Below, piece by piece: positions 55,948 to 64,000 of a DNA stretch of 64,000 nucleotides (within the stretch, counting starts at the first letter, position 1; each line of letters opens with the position of its first letter). The DNA is from Microbacterium suwonense (GTDB lineage: Bacteria; Actinomycetota; Actinomycetes; Actinomycetales; Microbacteriaceae): the NCBI RefSeq assembly GCF_030296555.1, contig NZ_AP027728.1, positions 1,922,001-1,986,000 on the forward strand. The letters are read 5' to 3'. The notes below the pieces were generated by a model. It had not been told where the DNA came from and made no database searches. It worked only from the letters and a program-made list of their open reading frames with translations. A program made the translations under genes and the position numbers.

Positions 55948-57137
55948 CGGCGAGCCTCGTTCCCTGTCACGTCATGGGTCTGTTCGGTGAGTGTCCACGC
56001 CGTGAAGGCTTCGACACCGTCGACCACGGCCTCGAACCTCGGCGAGTGGAACACATCAAAAGAGTGCTGGCCGCCGGGGAGTTCGGCATAGACCACGGTG
56101 TTGGCGCCTCCCCCGCGAGTCAGCTCCGCGAAGTGCCTGGCCGCCTCGACAGTGCCCCAGCCATCATTCGTGCCGTGCGCGATGAACAGCGGTGGCGTGC
56201 GACCCGTGAAGTGGCCCTGCGGCTGGAGCACCGATCCCGGCTCGTCGGGAGCCGCACCGAAGTAGTGCCCGTAGTACCCGTACAGCAGGATCGCGCCGCT
56301 GACCGTCGTGTCGGAACGCTCGAACCCGGGCTGGAAGCGGGGGTCGTTCGAGGTGAAGGCGCAGAGCCCTGCCAGGTTGGCTCCGGCAGAGCTGCCCGCT
56401 ACGAACACCTTCGTCGGATCGATGCCATAGACGTGCCCGTGCTCACGAGCCCAGGCGATCACCTTCTTCGCATCGATCTGGTGATCGGGAAAGTCGACCT
56501 CAGGGCGCAGCCGGTAATTGGCGCTGATGCACACCCACCCGCGGCTCGCCAGCCGGGTCAGGAGTGGTCTCGCCTCGTGGCTCTTCCTGCCGCTGGTGAA
56601 GCCGCCCCCGTGGAAGTAGATCAGCACGGGTGCGTTCGACGGAGCGTCGTGGCGGCGGTAGATGTCCATCAGGTTGCGCCGCCCGGCATCGCCGTAGGAG
56701 ACGTCTTTGATCCGTTTCACATCGGGTCGCGCCAGCCAGAACGGGATCAGCAGGATGCGCAGCCACGGCCGATGTCGAGGCAGCGGCGACGTCACGCGAC
56801 CTCGCCAGCCGGCACCCAGCCCACGGTCCAATGCACGCGCGACAGCGCGGTCGCTGCGCACCCCTCGCCAGGCCACGATCACGAGGCCTGCGAGCACCAC
56901 ACCGGCGAATCCCGCCGCGATGCGACCGGACGGCGAGTCCAGATCACCCTCGGAAGCCGCGAGGGCGGTGGAGGCGATCAGAAAGTAGATGGCCAGGAAC
57001 GGGACCTCGTTGATGACCATGCCGAAGAACCAACTCGACTTCGCGAGCAGGTCCGGGCGGCGGGGTGCGGCGGATGCGAAGAATGTGCACCACGCGAGGA
57101 CCACCACGGTGATGATGTATCCGACCGGCCAGGTCAT
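55944..57137 (-). CDS. Membrane-anchored HSL-type alpha/beta hydrolase
   Basis: A 397-residue protein with three N-terminal membrane segments, then an alpha/beta hydrolase: oxyanion YFHGGGFTSGRKS, nucleophile GSSAGANLAGL and a final GQHSFDVF His. Resembles the hormone-sensitive lipase/acetyl hydrolase group. Cotranscribed with MarR (upstream) and LysE (downstream), each overlapping by four bases. Confidence 0.9.
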   Translation of the reverse strand: MTWPVGYIITVVVLAWCTFFASAAPRRPDLLAKSSWFFGMVINEVPFLAIYFLIASTALAASEGDLDSPSGRIAAGFAGVVLAGLVIVAWRGVRSDRAVARALDRGLGAGWRGRVTSPLPRHRPWLRILLIPFWLARPDVKRIKDVSYGDAGRRNLMDIYRRHDAPSNAPVLIYFHGGGFTSGRKSHEARPLLTRLASRGWVCISANYRLRPEVDFPDHQIDAKKVIAWAREHGHVYGIDPTKVFVAGSSAGANLAGLCAFTSNDPRFQPGFERSDTTVSGAILLYGYYGHYFGAAPDEPGSVLQPQGHFTGRTPPLFIAHGTNDGWGTVEAARHFAELTRGGGANTVVYAELPGGQHSFDVFHSPRFEAVVDGVEAFTAWTLTEQTHDVTGNEARR

Positions 57138-57637
57138 GGTCGCCTCTCTTGCGGCGTGGCTTCATCGCCGGCGCGTCGGTAGTCACGATGGTGCTCCACG
57201 AGCCTCTGCAGCAGGGTGACCAGCTGGCGCCGTTCCTTCGGCGAAAGCGGTTCGAGCAGTTCGTCCTGCGCCGCGGAGGCGGCTGCCTCGAGGTCGGCCA
57301 GCGTCATCCGGCCGCCGGGCGTGATCTCGACGGTGTTGCGACGGCGGTCCTGCCGGTCCTGCTTCCGCGCGATCGAACCTTCCGCCTCCAGTCGCTTGAG
57401 GATGGCGACCAGGTCTCCGAGATTGATCCCGAGACGGCGGCCGAGGAGCGCCTGGCTGATCGCACCGTACTGGGCGAGCCCAGCCAGGACCGCGAAGTCG
57501 GTGCGCCCGGTGGAGTTTCCGAAGGCCTTCACCACGAAGCGCCGAGCATCCACCGCTGCATGCCCGAGGAGCCACGTCGCCAGGGCCCAGAGCTTCTCCG
57601 GGGGCGACGCGGCTTCAAGGGATTCCGTCTTCGTCAT
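57134..57637 (-). CDS. MarR-family regulator
   Basis: A 167-residue winged helix: FAVLAGLAQYGAISQALLG, LGDLVAILKRLEAEGSIAR and the wing DRQDRRRNTVEITPGG. First gene of the MarR-hydrolase-LysE operon. ATG at 57637; the GTG at 57646 adds three residues. A dyad lies just upstream. Confidence 0.9.
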   Translation of the reverse strand: MTKTESLEAASPPEKLWALATWLLGHAAVDARRFVVKAFGNSTGRTDFAVLAGLAQYGAISQALLGRRLGINLGDLVAILKRLEAEGSIARKQDRQDRRRNTVEITPGGRMTLADLEAAASAAQDELLEPLSPKERRQLVTLLQRLVEHHRDYRRAGDEATPQERRP

Positions 57638-57654
57638 GACAGGCACCCTAACAG

Positions 57655-57675
57655 ATCATTTGCGGCACAAACGAT
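57655..57675. promoter_or_regulatory. Operator ATCATTTG-CGGCA-CAAACGAT
   Basis: 8-bp arms with one mismatch, 18 bases before the MarR ATG; expected self-repression site. Confidence 0.6.
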
Positions 57676-57714
57676 TAAACCTTCCCTCCACGTGAGACCA
57701 GCGATCGCGACATC

Positions 57715-57804
57715 TCACGCCGGCCGATCGATCAGCAGGTCGGCGACCACTTCCGGAGCTTCGCGCATCGCGTTGTGGCCGGTCGGGATGTCGCGCACCC
57801 GCAC
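57715..57804 (-). pseudogene. Alpha/beta hydrolase, 3' stub
   Basis: Minus strand reads VRVRDIPTGHNAMREAPEVV ending in LLIDRPA, the typical hydrolase C-terminus with the catalytic His in IPTGHNAM. It begins right after the SRPBCC stop and the remainder of the gene is gone. Confidence 0.65.
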
Positions 57805-58272
57805 CTACGCGCTCTGCAGCGCGGTCTCGTCCATGGGAGTGATCGGCATCCCCGTTCCAGTGGTGATGAGCATCCGCAGACTCTGGAGCGCATGACGCGA
57901 CCAGCCCACCGAACAGCCCTCGAAGCATTCCAGTTCCGGGGTGAGGCCGACGTGGGTGAAAGTCAGCCGTGTCCCACCTTCGACCGGCTCGATGTCGAAG
58001 GCGATCTGGCTGCCCGCCCACTCATCGACATCCGGCGAGGAGGCGAACCAGTTCTCGAGGACCCGCCAGACGACTCGTCTGCTCGGCGTCAACTCGACGA
58101 CCCGCGCATGCGTGCGGTGGATTCCGGGCACCTCGTAGACGAACTCTCCGAGCCGATCCGTGTCTCCGGTGATGCGCTGCGACCACCAGCCGCGCACGTC
58201 GGTGACCGCGTCGTAGACCTCCCCAGGAGACTGGGGCACGTCGTAGGAGAAGGTGTAGTCGATTCCGGTCAT
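57805..58272 (-). CDS. SRPBCC (AHSA1/START-like) domain protein
   Basis: A 155-residue START-like ligand-binding protein: YTFSYDVPQSPGEVYDAVTD at the start, GGTRLTFTHVGLTPELECFEG near the end. Function unknown. Divergent from an HxlR regulator with operator-like dyads between. ATG at 58272; MIM at 58278 is the alternative. Confidence 0.88.
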   Translation of the reverse strand: MTGIDYTFSYDVPQSPGEVYDAVTDVRGWWSQRITGDTDRLGEFVYEVPGIHRTHARVVELTPSRRVVWRVLENWFASSPDVDEWAGSQIAFDIEPVEGGTRLTFTHVGLTPELECFEGCSVGWSRHALQSLRMLITTGTGMPITPMDETALQSA

Positions 58273-58306
58273 GATCATCGGTCCATTCGTCAGCATTCGT
58301 CGTCGG

Positions 58307-58360
58307 TACTTGCATCATGCAAGGCTCTACTGTCGCACGCTCGCTTTCGTGATGCAAGTA
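58307..58360. promoter_or_regulatory. HxlR operators (CTTGCAT-C-ATGCAAG and mirror half-site)
   Basis: CTTGCATCATGCAAG (58309-58323) is a perfect 15-bp palindrome. TACTTGCATCA (58307-58317) recurs inverted as TGATGCAAGTA (58350-58360). The pair spans the divergent promoters. Confidence 0.8.
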
Positions 58361-58378
58361 TTCCGGTAGAATCGGATC

Positions 58379-58843
58379 ATGCTGGGCAGAACATACGACG
58401 ACGAGGTGTGCTCCATCGCGCGGTCACTGGAGGTGATCGGTGAGCGCTGGAGCCTGCTGATCATCCGCAACGCCCTCTTCAGCGGCACGACCAGGTTCGG
58501 CGACTTCCAGCAGCGACTCGGCATCGCGACCAACGTCCTCACCTCGCGACTGGACGGCTTCATCGCCACCGGACTCATGGAGAAGGGCAGTGGCTCAGCG
58601 GGCGCGGAGTACCTGCTGACCGAGAAAGGACGCGACCTCCGAGGAGTGCTCGTCGCACTCACCGACTGGGGCGACCGCTGGGCGGCACCCGACGGCCCGC
58701 CGATCATCTACCGTCACGACAAGTGTCCGGGCCAGGTGCACAGTCAGCTCGTCTGCGACAGCTGCGGCGCAGACGTCAGCACCGCAGCAGCCTCACGCGG
58801 ACCGGGCATGCCGGACGAGCGCTGGACGGGCACGATACGGTGA
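58379..58843 (+). CDS. HxlR-family regulator
   Basis: A 154-residue protein with the HxlR winged helix (CSIARSLEVIGERWSLLIIR, GIATNVLTSRLDGFI) and a C-terminal cysteine pair CDSCGAD typical of longer HxlR proteins. Likely regulates itself and the SRPBCC gene. Confidence 0.92.
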   Translation: MLGRTYDDEVCSIARSLEVIGERWSLLIIRNALFSGTTRFGDFQQRLGIATNVLTSRLDGFIATGLMEKGSGSAGAEYLLTEKGRDLRGVLVALTDWGDRWAAPDGPPIIYRHDKCPGQVHSQLVCDSCGADVSTAAASRGPGMPDERWTGTIR

Positions 58844-58921
58844 CGCGGGCCTCAGGCAGAGGTTCGCGTCCATGAGATCGCCGGACAACATGCGACCCCA
58901 CAAGATTTCCGTAACCAAACC

Positions 58922-59060
58922 TTTACATTCGTTACCGCGCCGTTATACACTCATCACACGGTGAATGTTTGCTGTGGCATACACCGCATGTGATTGCAGG
59001 ACACTCTTGGTGCAAGGGACAAGGGCCGGCCGGAAGCCTCTCCGACCGGCCCTTACTGCG
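58922..59060 (+). ncRNA. Candidate small RNA or leader with own promoter and terminator
   Basis: TTTACA (58922) and TATACA (58944) with 16-bp spacing form a good promoter in otherwise G/C-rich DNA. The predicted transcript starts near 58956 and meets a 9-bp perfect stem (59021-59029 with 59046-59054, loop 16) about 65 bases later. No good ORF lies between. It could be a small RNA or a terminated leader for the MarR gene at 59102, which however has its own -10 box. Confidence 0.45.
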
Positions 59061-59088
59061 TCCCACGCTGGATGTCCCCACCCGCGGC

Positions 59089-59094
59089 TACGCT
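59089..59094 (+). promoter_or_regulatory. -10 box of MarR gene at 59102 (leaderless)
   Basis: TACGCT, seven bases before the ATG at 59102. Confidence 0.5.
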
Positions 59095-59101
59095 GATGTC
59101 C

Positions 59102-59530
59102 ATGACCGATCGTGAACTCGCCCTGCGCGCCTGGGAGAGTCTGTTCCGCGCGCAGCACGAGCTGTTCACCGAGATGGTGGGCGACTTCGACGGCTCCGGC
59201 CTCGCACAGGGCGAGTACGACGTGCTGCTGACTGTGGTGCGCTCGCGCGGCATGACCGCACGCCTGCGCGACATCACGGCGAACATGCTCATCAGCCAGC
59301 CCAGCGTCTCGCGACTTGTCGATCGGATGGTCGCTCGCGGACTCATCACGAAGGCGGTTGATCCCGACGACGGGCGCGGTGCGGTGATCACGGCGACGGA
59401 TGCCGGGGCCAGCGCGTTCCGTCGGGTCGCCACCGTGCACGGGCGCTCGATCGCCGAGCGCATGTCGCGACTCGACGACGCAGAGCTGCAGACCTTGCAT
59501 GCCCTCACCGAGAAGCTCCGCGATCGCTGA
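59102..59530 (+). CDS. MarR-family regulator
   Basis: A ~142-residue MarR protein: QGEYDVLLTVVRSRGMTARL, LISQPSVSRLVDRMVARGLI, wing DPDDGRGAVITATDAG. No partner gene is adjacent apart from the downstream flotillin. ATG at 59102 chosen for its -10 box; ATG at 59096 adds two residues. Confidence 0.9.
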   Translation: MTDRELALRAWESLFRAQHELFTEMVGDFDGSGLAQGEYDVLLTVVRSRGMTARLRDITANMLISQPSVSRLVDRMVARGLITKAVDPDDGRGAVITATDAGASAFRRVATVHGRSIAERMSRLDDAELQTLHALTEKLRDR

Positions 59531-59624
59531 CGCTCACGATCGGCATCCGACCATGATGCCGACACAGCGAATCTGGCAGAGTTGACCGCAGAGCCCTAAC
59601 CGGGGGACAACAGGGAGGTCACCT

Positions 59625-61277
59625 ATGGAGATCGCTGGTGTAATCGGCATCCTCATCATCGTCGGAGTCGCGGTCGTCGCGGCCATCATCATCGGACTCA
59701 TCCTGCTGCTGTTCGCACGCAGCTGGATCAAGGTCGCCCGCGCCGACGAGGCGCTGGTCATCTCGGGTCGCAAACAGAAGGTGCAGCGCACCACCGCCGC
59801 AGTCCAGCCCGACGGCAGCGTGTCGAGCACGCCCGAGATCGTCGAGTCCCCCGTCACCGTCATCGTCAACGGCAAATCGCTGGTCAACCCGATCACCCAG
59901 CGCCACGAGATCATCTCGCTGCGCTCGCGCCAGGTGTCCCTCAACGCCGAGGCACAGTCCCTCGACAGCGTGACGCTGAACGTCGACGGCGTCGCCATCG
60001 TGAAGATCGGCTCCGACCCGCTCTACGTGCGTCGCGCCGCCGAGCGCTTCGCCTCTCAGGACAAGGCCATCGAGCAGTTCACCACCGAGCAGCTCGAGGG
60101 TGCGCTGCGCGGCATCGTCGCGACGCTGTCGGTCGTCGAGCTCATGCGCGACCGCAAGAAGTTCTCCGACCAGATCGCCGCCGACGTCTCGCAGGACCTG
60201 GCCGAGCAGGGCCTGATCCTCGACTCGTTCCAGATCAAGGGCATCACCGACAAGGTCGGCTACATCCAGTCGCTCGGAGCCCCCGAGATCCACGCCAAGC
60301 GCCAGGCTGCGGAGATCGCCCAGACCAACGCCGACCGTGCGATCAACCAGAAGAACATCGCCAACAACGAGGCAAACCTGATCGAGCAGACCGCGCTCGA
60401 CACCAACACCGCCAACGCGAACGCCGGCATCGGCCGTGCACGCGCCGAAGCCGAGCAGGCCGAGCACCTCGCCCGCGCCCAGGCCGAACAGGCCGTGCTG
60501 CAGCAGCAGGCCGAGAACCGTCAGGCCCAGCTGGATGCCGACGTCAAGCGCGTCGCCGACGCACAGCGCTACGAGGCCGAGACCCGCGCCCAGGCCGACC
60601 TCTTCACCCGTGAGAAGGCGGCCGAGGCCGCCGCGATCGAGCAGGTCAAGCAGGCCGAGGCACGCACCCGCATCGCCGAGCAGCAGGCCGAGGCCGACAA
60701 GGCACGGGCCGCCGGTGAAGCCGCCGCGGCCGAGTCCATGGCCAGTGGTGAGGCCAACGCGCTGCGCGCCAAGGCGGATGCTGAGGCCGAGGCACGCCGC
60801 CTGCGCGCCAACGCCGAAGCCGACGCCATCCGCGCCGAGGGTGAAGCCCGCGCCGCCGCCGTCGAGGCCGAGGCGAAGGCCATCGCCTCGAACCAGGAGG
60901 CGTTCCTGTCGCAGCGCGTGCTCGAGGTGCTGCCGTCGATCATGTCGGAGTTCGCCAAGGGCTACTCGGCGATCGGCAACGTGTCGATCATCGGCGGCTC
61001 CGGCGAGGACGGCGCCTCCAGCGTCGTCGGCAGCGACAACGCCAAGGCCATGCGATCGGTGTTCGACAGCGTCACCGCAGCGACCGGTCTCGACCTCGCC
61101 GCGATCATCCAAGGTCAGGCCGTCGGTCGCGGCTTCGGCTCCGGAGTCGCCCAGGCGACGGATGCCGCACCCGCAGCACCCGCAGCATCCGCACCATCCG
61201 CGCCGAAGGCTTCCAAGACCGCCCCGCAGAAGCCCGCCCCGCAGGAGCCCGCTTCGCCCGAGCCGGCCGCGAAGTAA
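59625..61277 (+). CDS. Flotillin-like SPFH protein
   Basis: A 550-residue protein: one N-terminal membrane segment (IIVGVAVVAAIIIGLILLLF), SPFH/PHB domain ~40-220, a long Ala/Glu/Arg coiled coil (~225-450; many EAEA repeats), and a Pro/Ala-rich tail. Flotillins scaffold membrane microdomains. No NfeD partner is visible nearby. Confidence 0.92.
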   Translation: MEIAGVIGILIIVGVAVVAAIIIGLILLLFARSWIKVARADEALVISGRKQKVQRTTAAVQPDGSVSSTPEIVESPVTVIVNGKSLVNPITQRHEIISLRSRQVSLNAEAQSLDSVTLNVDGVAIVKIGSDPLYVRRAAERFASQDKAIEQFTTEQLEGALRGIVATLSVVELMRDRKKFSDQIAADVSQDLAEQGLILDSFQIKGITDKVGYIQSLGAPEIHAKRQAAEIAQTNADRAINQKNIANNEANLIEQTALDTNTANANAGIGRARAEAEQAEHLARAQAEQAVLQQQAENRQAQLDADVKRVADAQRYEAETRAQADLFTREKAAEAAAIEQVKQAEARTRIAEQQAEADKARAAGEAAAAESMASGEANALRAKADAEAEARRLRANAEADAIRAEGEARAAAVEAEAKAIASNQEAFLSQRVLEVLPSIMSEFAKGYSAIGNVSIIGGSGEDGASSVVGSDNAKAMRSVFDSVTAATGLDLAAIIQGQAVGRGFGSGVAQATDAAPAAPAASAPSAPKASKTAPQKPAPQEPASPEPAAK

Positions 61278-61283
61278 CCCACT

Positions 61284-61356
61284 CGCCGCCCCTGCGCAGC
61301 TGCGCCGCCCCTGCCCATCTACGCAAATGAGCAGGGGCAGCGTCGCTCAACGGGGG
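61284..61356. repeat. Family C repeats, second copy
   Basis: 19-mers CGCCGCCCCTGCGCAGCTG (61284) and CGCCGCCCCTGCCCATCTA (61303), with an inverted copy giving an 11/12-bp stem (61303-61342). Between flotillin and hrpB. Confidence 0.75.
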
Positions 61357-61389
61357 CGGCGAACGCCCTGACCGCGCCAGACTGGAGAC

Positions 61390-63934
61390 ATGATGTTCGA
61401 CCTGGCGCGGATCGGTGAGGGGCTGTCGTTCGCATCCGCCCTCGACGATCTCACCACCGCGCTCGACGCAAGCACGTCCGCCGTCGTCAGCGCACCCCGG
61501 GCACCGGCAAGACCACGCTCGTGCCACCACTGCTGGCATCCCGTCACACCGGTCGCGTGATCGTCACCCAGCCGCGCCGCGTCGCCGCCCGTGCTGCGGC
61601 CCGCCGGCTCGCCCAGCTCGACGGCTCGGCGCTCGGCACCCGGGTCGGCTTCACCGTGCGCGGCGAGCGCAGCGTCGGCCCACAGACCCGCGTCGAGTTC
61701 GTCACGGCGGGGGTGCTGCTTCGCCGGATGCTGGATGATCCCGGACTCGACGGTGTGGATGCCGTGATCATCGATGAGGGGCACGAGCGGGCCATCGAGA
61801 CCGACCTGCTGATCGGCCTGCTCGGAGAGGTGCGTCAGCTGCGCGACGATCTGACGCTGGTCGCCATGTCCGCCACCCTCGACGCCGATCGCCTCGCCAC
61901 AGTCATCGGCACCGACGACGCGCCCGCCCCGATCGTCGACCACACCGTCGCAGCGTTCCCGCTCACCGAGCGCTGGGCTCCCAGCCCCGCACCGCGCATG
62001 GACGAGCGCGGTGTGACGTGGGCTTTCCTCGACCATGTGGCGCGCACTACGGCATCCGCCGCCGGGGAGCTGACCCGCAGCGATCCGACGGCCGACGTGC
62101 TCGTGTTCGTGCCGGGAGCCCGGGAGGTGTCCGAGATCGCCCGGCGTCTGCGCGAGGCGACGGACGGGTTCGACGTGCGCGAGCTGCACGGGCAGATCCC
62201 CCGGCCGAGCAGGATGCCGTGATCCGTGGCCGCCGCACCGATCAGCCTCCGCGCATCATCGTCACCACCTCGCTGGCGGAGTCCTCGCTCACCGTGCCGG
62301 GCGTGCGCCTGGTGGTCGACAGTTGCCTGGCCCGGCATCCGCAGCGCGATGCGTCCCGTGGCATGAGCGGACTGGTGACCTCCGCGGCATCCCGCTCCTC
62401 CTGCGTGCAGCGGGCCGGGCGTGCCACCCGCCAGGGCTCGGGCACGGTGATCCGCTGCGTCGACGAGCGCACCTACGCGGCCGCTCCCGCACGTCCCGCA
62501 CCCGAGATCGCCACCACCGACCTCACCGATGCGGCGCTGCTGCTGGCCTGCTGGGGTGCACCGCAAGGCACCGGGCTGCGGCTGATCGACCCGCTTCCCG
62601 CCGACAGCCTGGCCGACGCCGTCACCGTGCTGAAGAGCCTGGGGGCCGTCGACGACGACGGGCGGGCGACCGACGACGGGCGGGCTCTGGCACGCATCCC
62701 CACCGATCCCCGCCTGGCACGCGCCCTGCGCGATGGCGGCCCGCTGGTCGGCTCACGTCTCGCCGCCGAGGTGGTGGCGCTGCTGGGCGGCGACCTGCGG
62801 CTCACGGATGCCGACGTCGCCGGCGCCATCGTCGCGCTGCGGAATGGGCGCAGGCCGGATGCCGGGCGCTGGGCTCGCGATGTCACCCGGCTCCAGCGGC
62901 TTGTCCCCTCCGCTCCGGGCATCGGCGCCGGCACCGACGCGGTCGGCCTGGTCATCGCCCTGGCCTACCCGGAGCGGATCGCGCGCCGCATGGAGCGCTC
63001 GGCAGACGGGGCGAGGTTCCTCCTGGCATCCGGCACTCGTGCGGGAGTGCGCGGATCCCTGGCGGATGCCGGGTGGCTGGCCGTCGCCGATGTCGCACGA
63101 GCATCCGGACGCGCAGCGGCGGGCTCCGGGGCGATCATCCGTGCTGCGGCGGTGATCTCCGAGGAGCACCTGGAGCAGGTGGCCGGACCGTTGATGACGG
63201 ATCGTGTGGAAGCGCAGTTCACCGATGGTCGCGTGCAGGCGCGCCGCGAACGCCGCGTCGGCGCGATCGTACGATCATCGGGGCCGGTGCGCGCGACAGC
63301 CGATGAGGGGCGGGATGCCGTGCGTCGCGCTCTGCGGACGCACGGACTCGACGTCTTCACCTGGTCGGATGCGGCGGATCAGCTGCGCCGCCGGCTGGCG
63401 CTGCTGCACCGCGAGCTGGGTGCGCCGTGGCCGGAGGTGTCGGATGCTGCGCTGCTCGCGGACCTGGACGGCTGGCTGTCCCCCGAGCTCGATGCCCTCG
63501 CCGGTGGCACACCGGCCGGACGGGTCGACCTGGCATCCGCTCTGCGTCGACTGCTGCCGTGGCCGGCGGCAGCACAATTCGACGCACTGGCACCGGAGCG
63601 GCTCGAGGTGCCCAGCGGCAGTCGCATCCGCATCGCCTACCCGCCGGTCGACGACCCGGGTGCGCGTCCCGTCGTCGCTGTGAAGCTGCAGGAGTGCTTC
63701 GGCTGGGCGCAGACGCCACGCCTCGCGGACGGCCGGGTTCCCGTGCTGTTCCATCTGCTCTCGCCGGCTGGTCGCCCACTCGCGGTCACCGATGATCTCG
63801 CCTCGTTCTGGTCGGGGCCCTATGCGCAGGTGCGCGCCGAGATGCGCGGGCGCTATCCGAAGCATCCGTGGCCCGAGGATCCGTGGCAGGCCGCTCCCAC
63901 GCGCCACACGAAGAACCGTGCCGCCCGGGGCTGA
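61390..63934 (+). CDS. hrpB: ATP-dependent helicase HrpB, two frameshifts
   Basis: DEAH-box helicase of unknown cellular role. Start MMFDLARIGEGLSF, then Walker A (APPGTGKTTLVPPLL) is reached only after adding one C in 61495-61498. VIIDEGHERAIETDL is the DEGH box. A second C is missing in 62198-62202, after which TTSLAESSLTVPGVR, QRAGRATRQGSG and the HrpB C-terminal domain (LKECFG-like LQECFGWAQTPRL; PKHPWPEDPW) follow. Repaired length ~850 residues, normal for HrpB. Confidence 0.92.
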
Positions 63935-64000
63935 GCCGCACGCACTCCCCACCTGCCACGCCTTGCCCAGGTGGCGCATATGGTCGCATCCGCTCGCGGG
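63935..64000. repeat. Family B repeat at right edge
   Basis: CCCAGGTGGCGCATATGGTC followed by GCATCCGCTCGCGGG aligns with the inverse of the 26.85 kb copy. Cut by the window edge. Confidence 0.5.

Noticed and set aside
61390..62222. hrpB as a real pseudogene or programmed frameshift
   Set aside because: Both shifts are single-base losses in C runs within conserved motifs, no slippery/stimulatory structure is evident, and the same kind of error occurs in other genes of the window.

Overview
This is a 64 kb piece of a high-GC Gram-positive (Actinomycetota) chromosome, most likely a Microbacterium or close Microbacteriaceae relative. That placement is inferred from the strong G/C third-position preference, many GTG starts, many start codons sitting 6-7 nt after a TANNNT -10 box (leaderless transcripts), the gene order histidine phosphatase-resA-ccdA-resB-ccsB, and the proC / small HTH / 32-residue basic ribosomal protein neighbourhood known from actinobacteria. 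I see no rRNA, tRNA, IS element, prophage or CRISPR array.

Layout. 1-7.4 kb: tail of a YhgE/Pip membrane protein, then the minus-strand cytochrome c maturation operon, a small winged-helix regulator and its membrane partner. 7.5-13.2 kb: aspS, a TSUP exporter, a DUF1508 protein and a polar amino-acid ABC importer. 13.4-22 kb: three small stress/redox proteins, bS22-like peptide and HTH, ArsR regulator, TrkH/TrkA potassium uptake, proC, CDF transporter, tadA, upp. 22.3-34.7 kb: DNA and nucleotide functions (a TM0106-type nuclease-helicase, nadE, a nucleosidase, sbcCD) and a cysteine-codon leader peptide before a winged-helix regulator. 35-43 kb: AlkA-like glycosylase, VOC proteins, two TetR units with visible operators, an MFS exporter, an M20 peptidase. 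43.3-45.9 kb: an ABC exporter/TetR module bracketed by two copies of a long palindrome. 46-54 kb: thrC, an AhpD-like protein, an AAA ATPase, ogt, and a pterin-like cluster (RibD_C reductase, FolP2-type DHPS, FAD oxidoreductase, folE, ArsC-like phosphatase). 54-64 kb: HAD/Fic chimera, LysE-hydrolase-MarR operon, SRPBCC/HxlR pair, a possible small RNA, MarR, flotillin and an HrpB helicase.

Three things stand out beyond the genes. First, intergenic DNA carries several repeat families, including composite 139/140-bp tandem units built from 19-bp repeats plus a conserved cap. Second, many apparent gene breaks are single-base losses in or beside short G or C runs (yhgE-like, resA, histidine phosphatase, proC twice, ogt, hrpB twice, a VOC remnant), a pattern that points to homopolymer undercalling in the assembly rather than to real pseudogenes. 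Third, several short 3' gene stubs (PIN, VOC, RtcB, AhpD-like, alpha/beta hydrolase) survive beside intact genes, suggesting repeated deletion.

All functional calls come from reading translations and motifs without database searches; start sites were chosen from Shine-Dalgarno sequences, -10 boxes and overlaps with neighbours.
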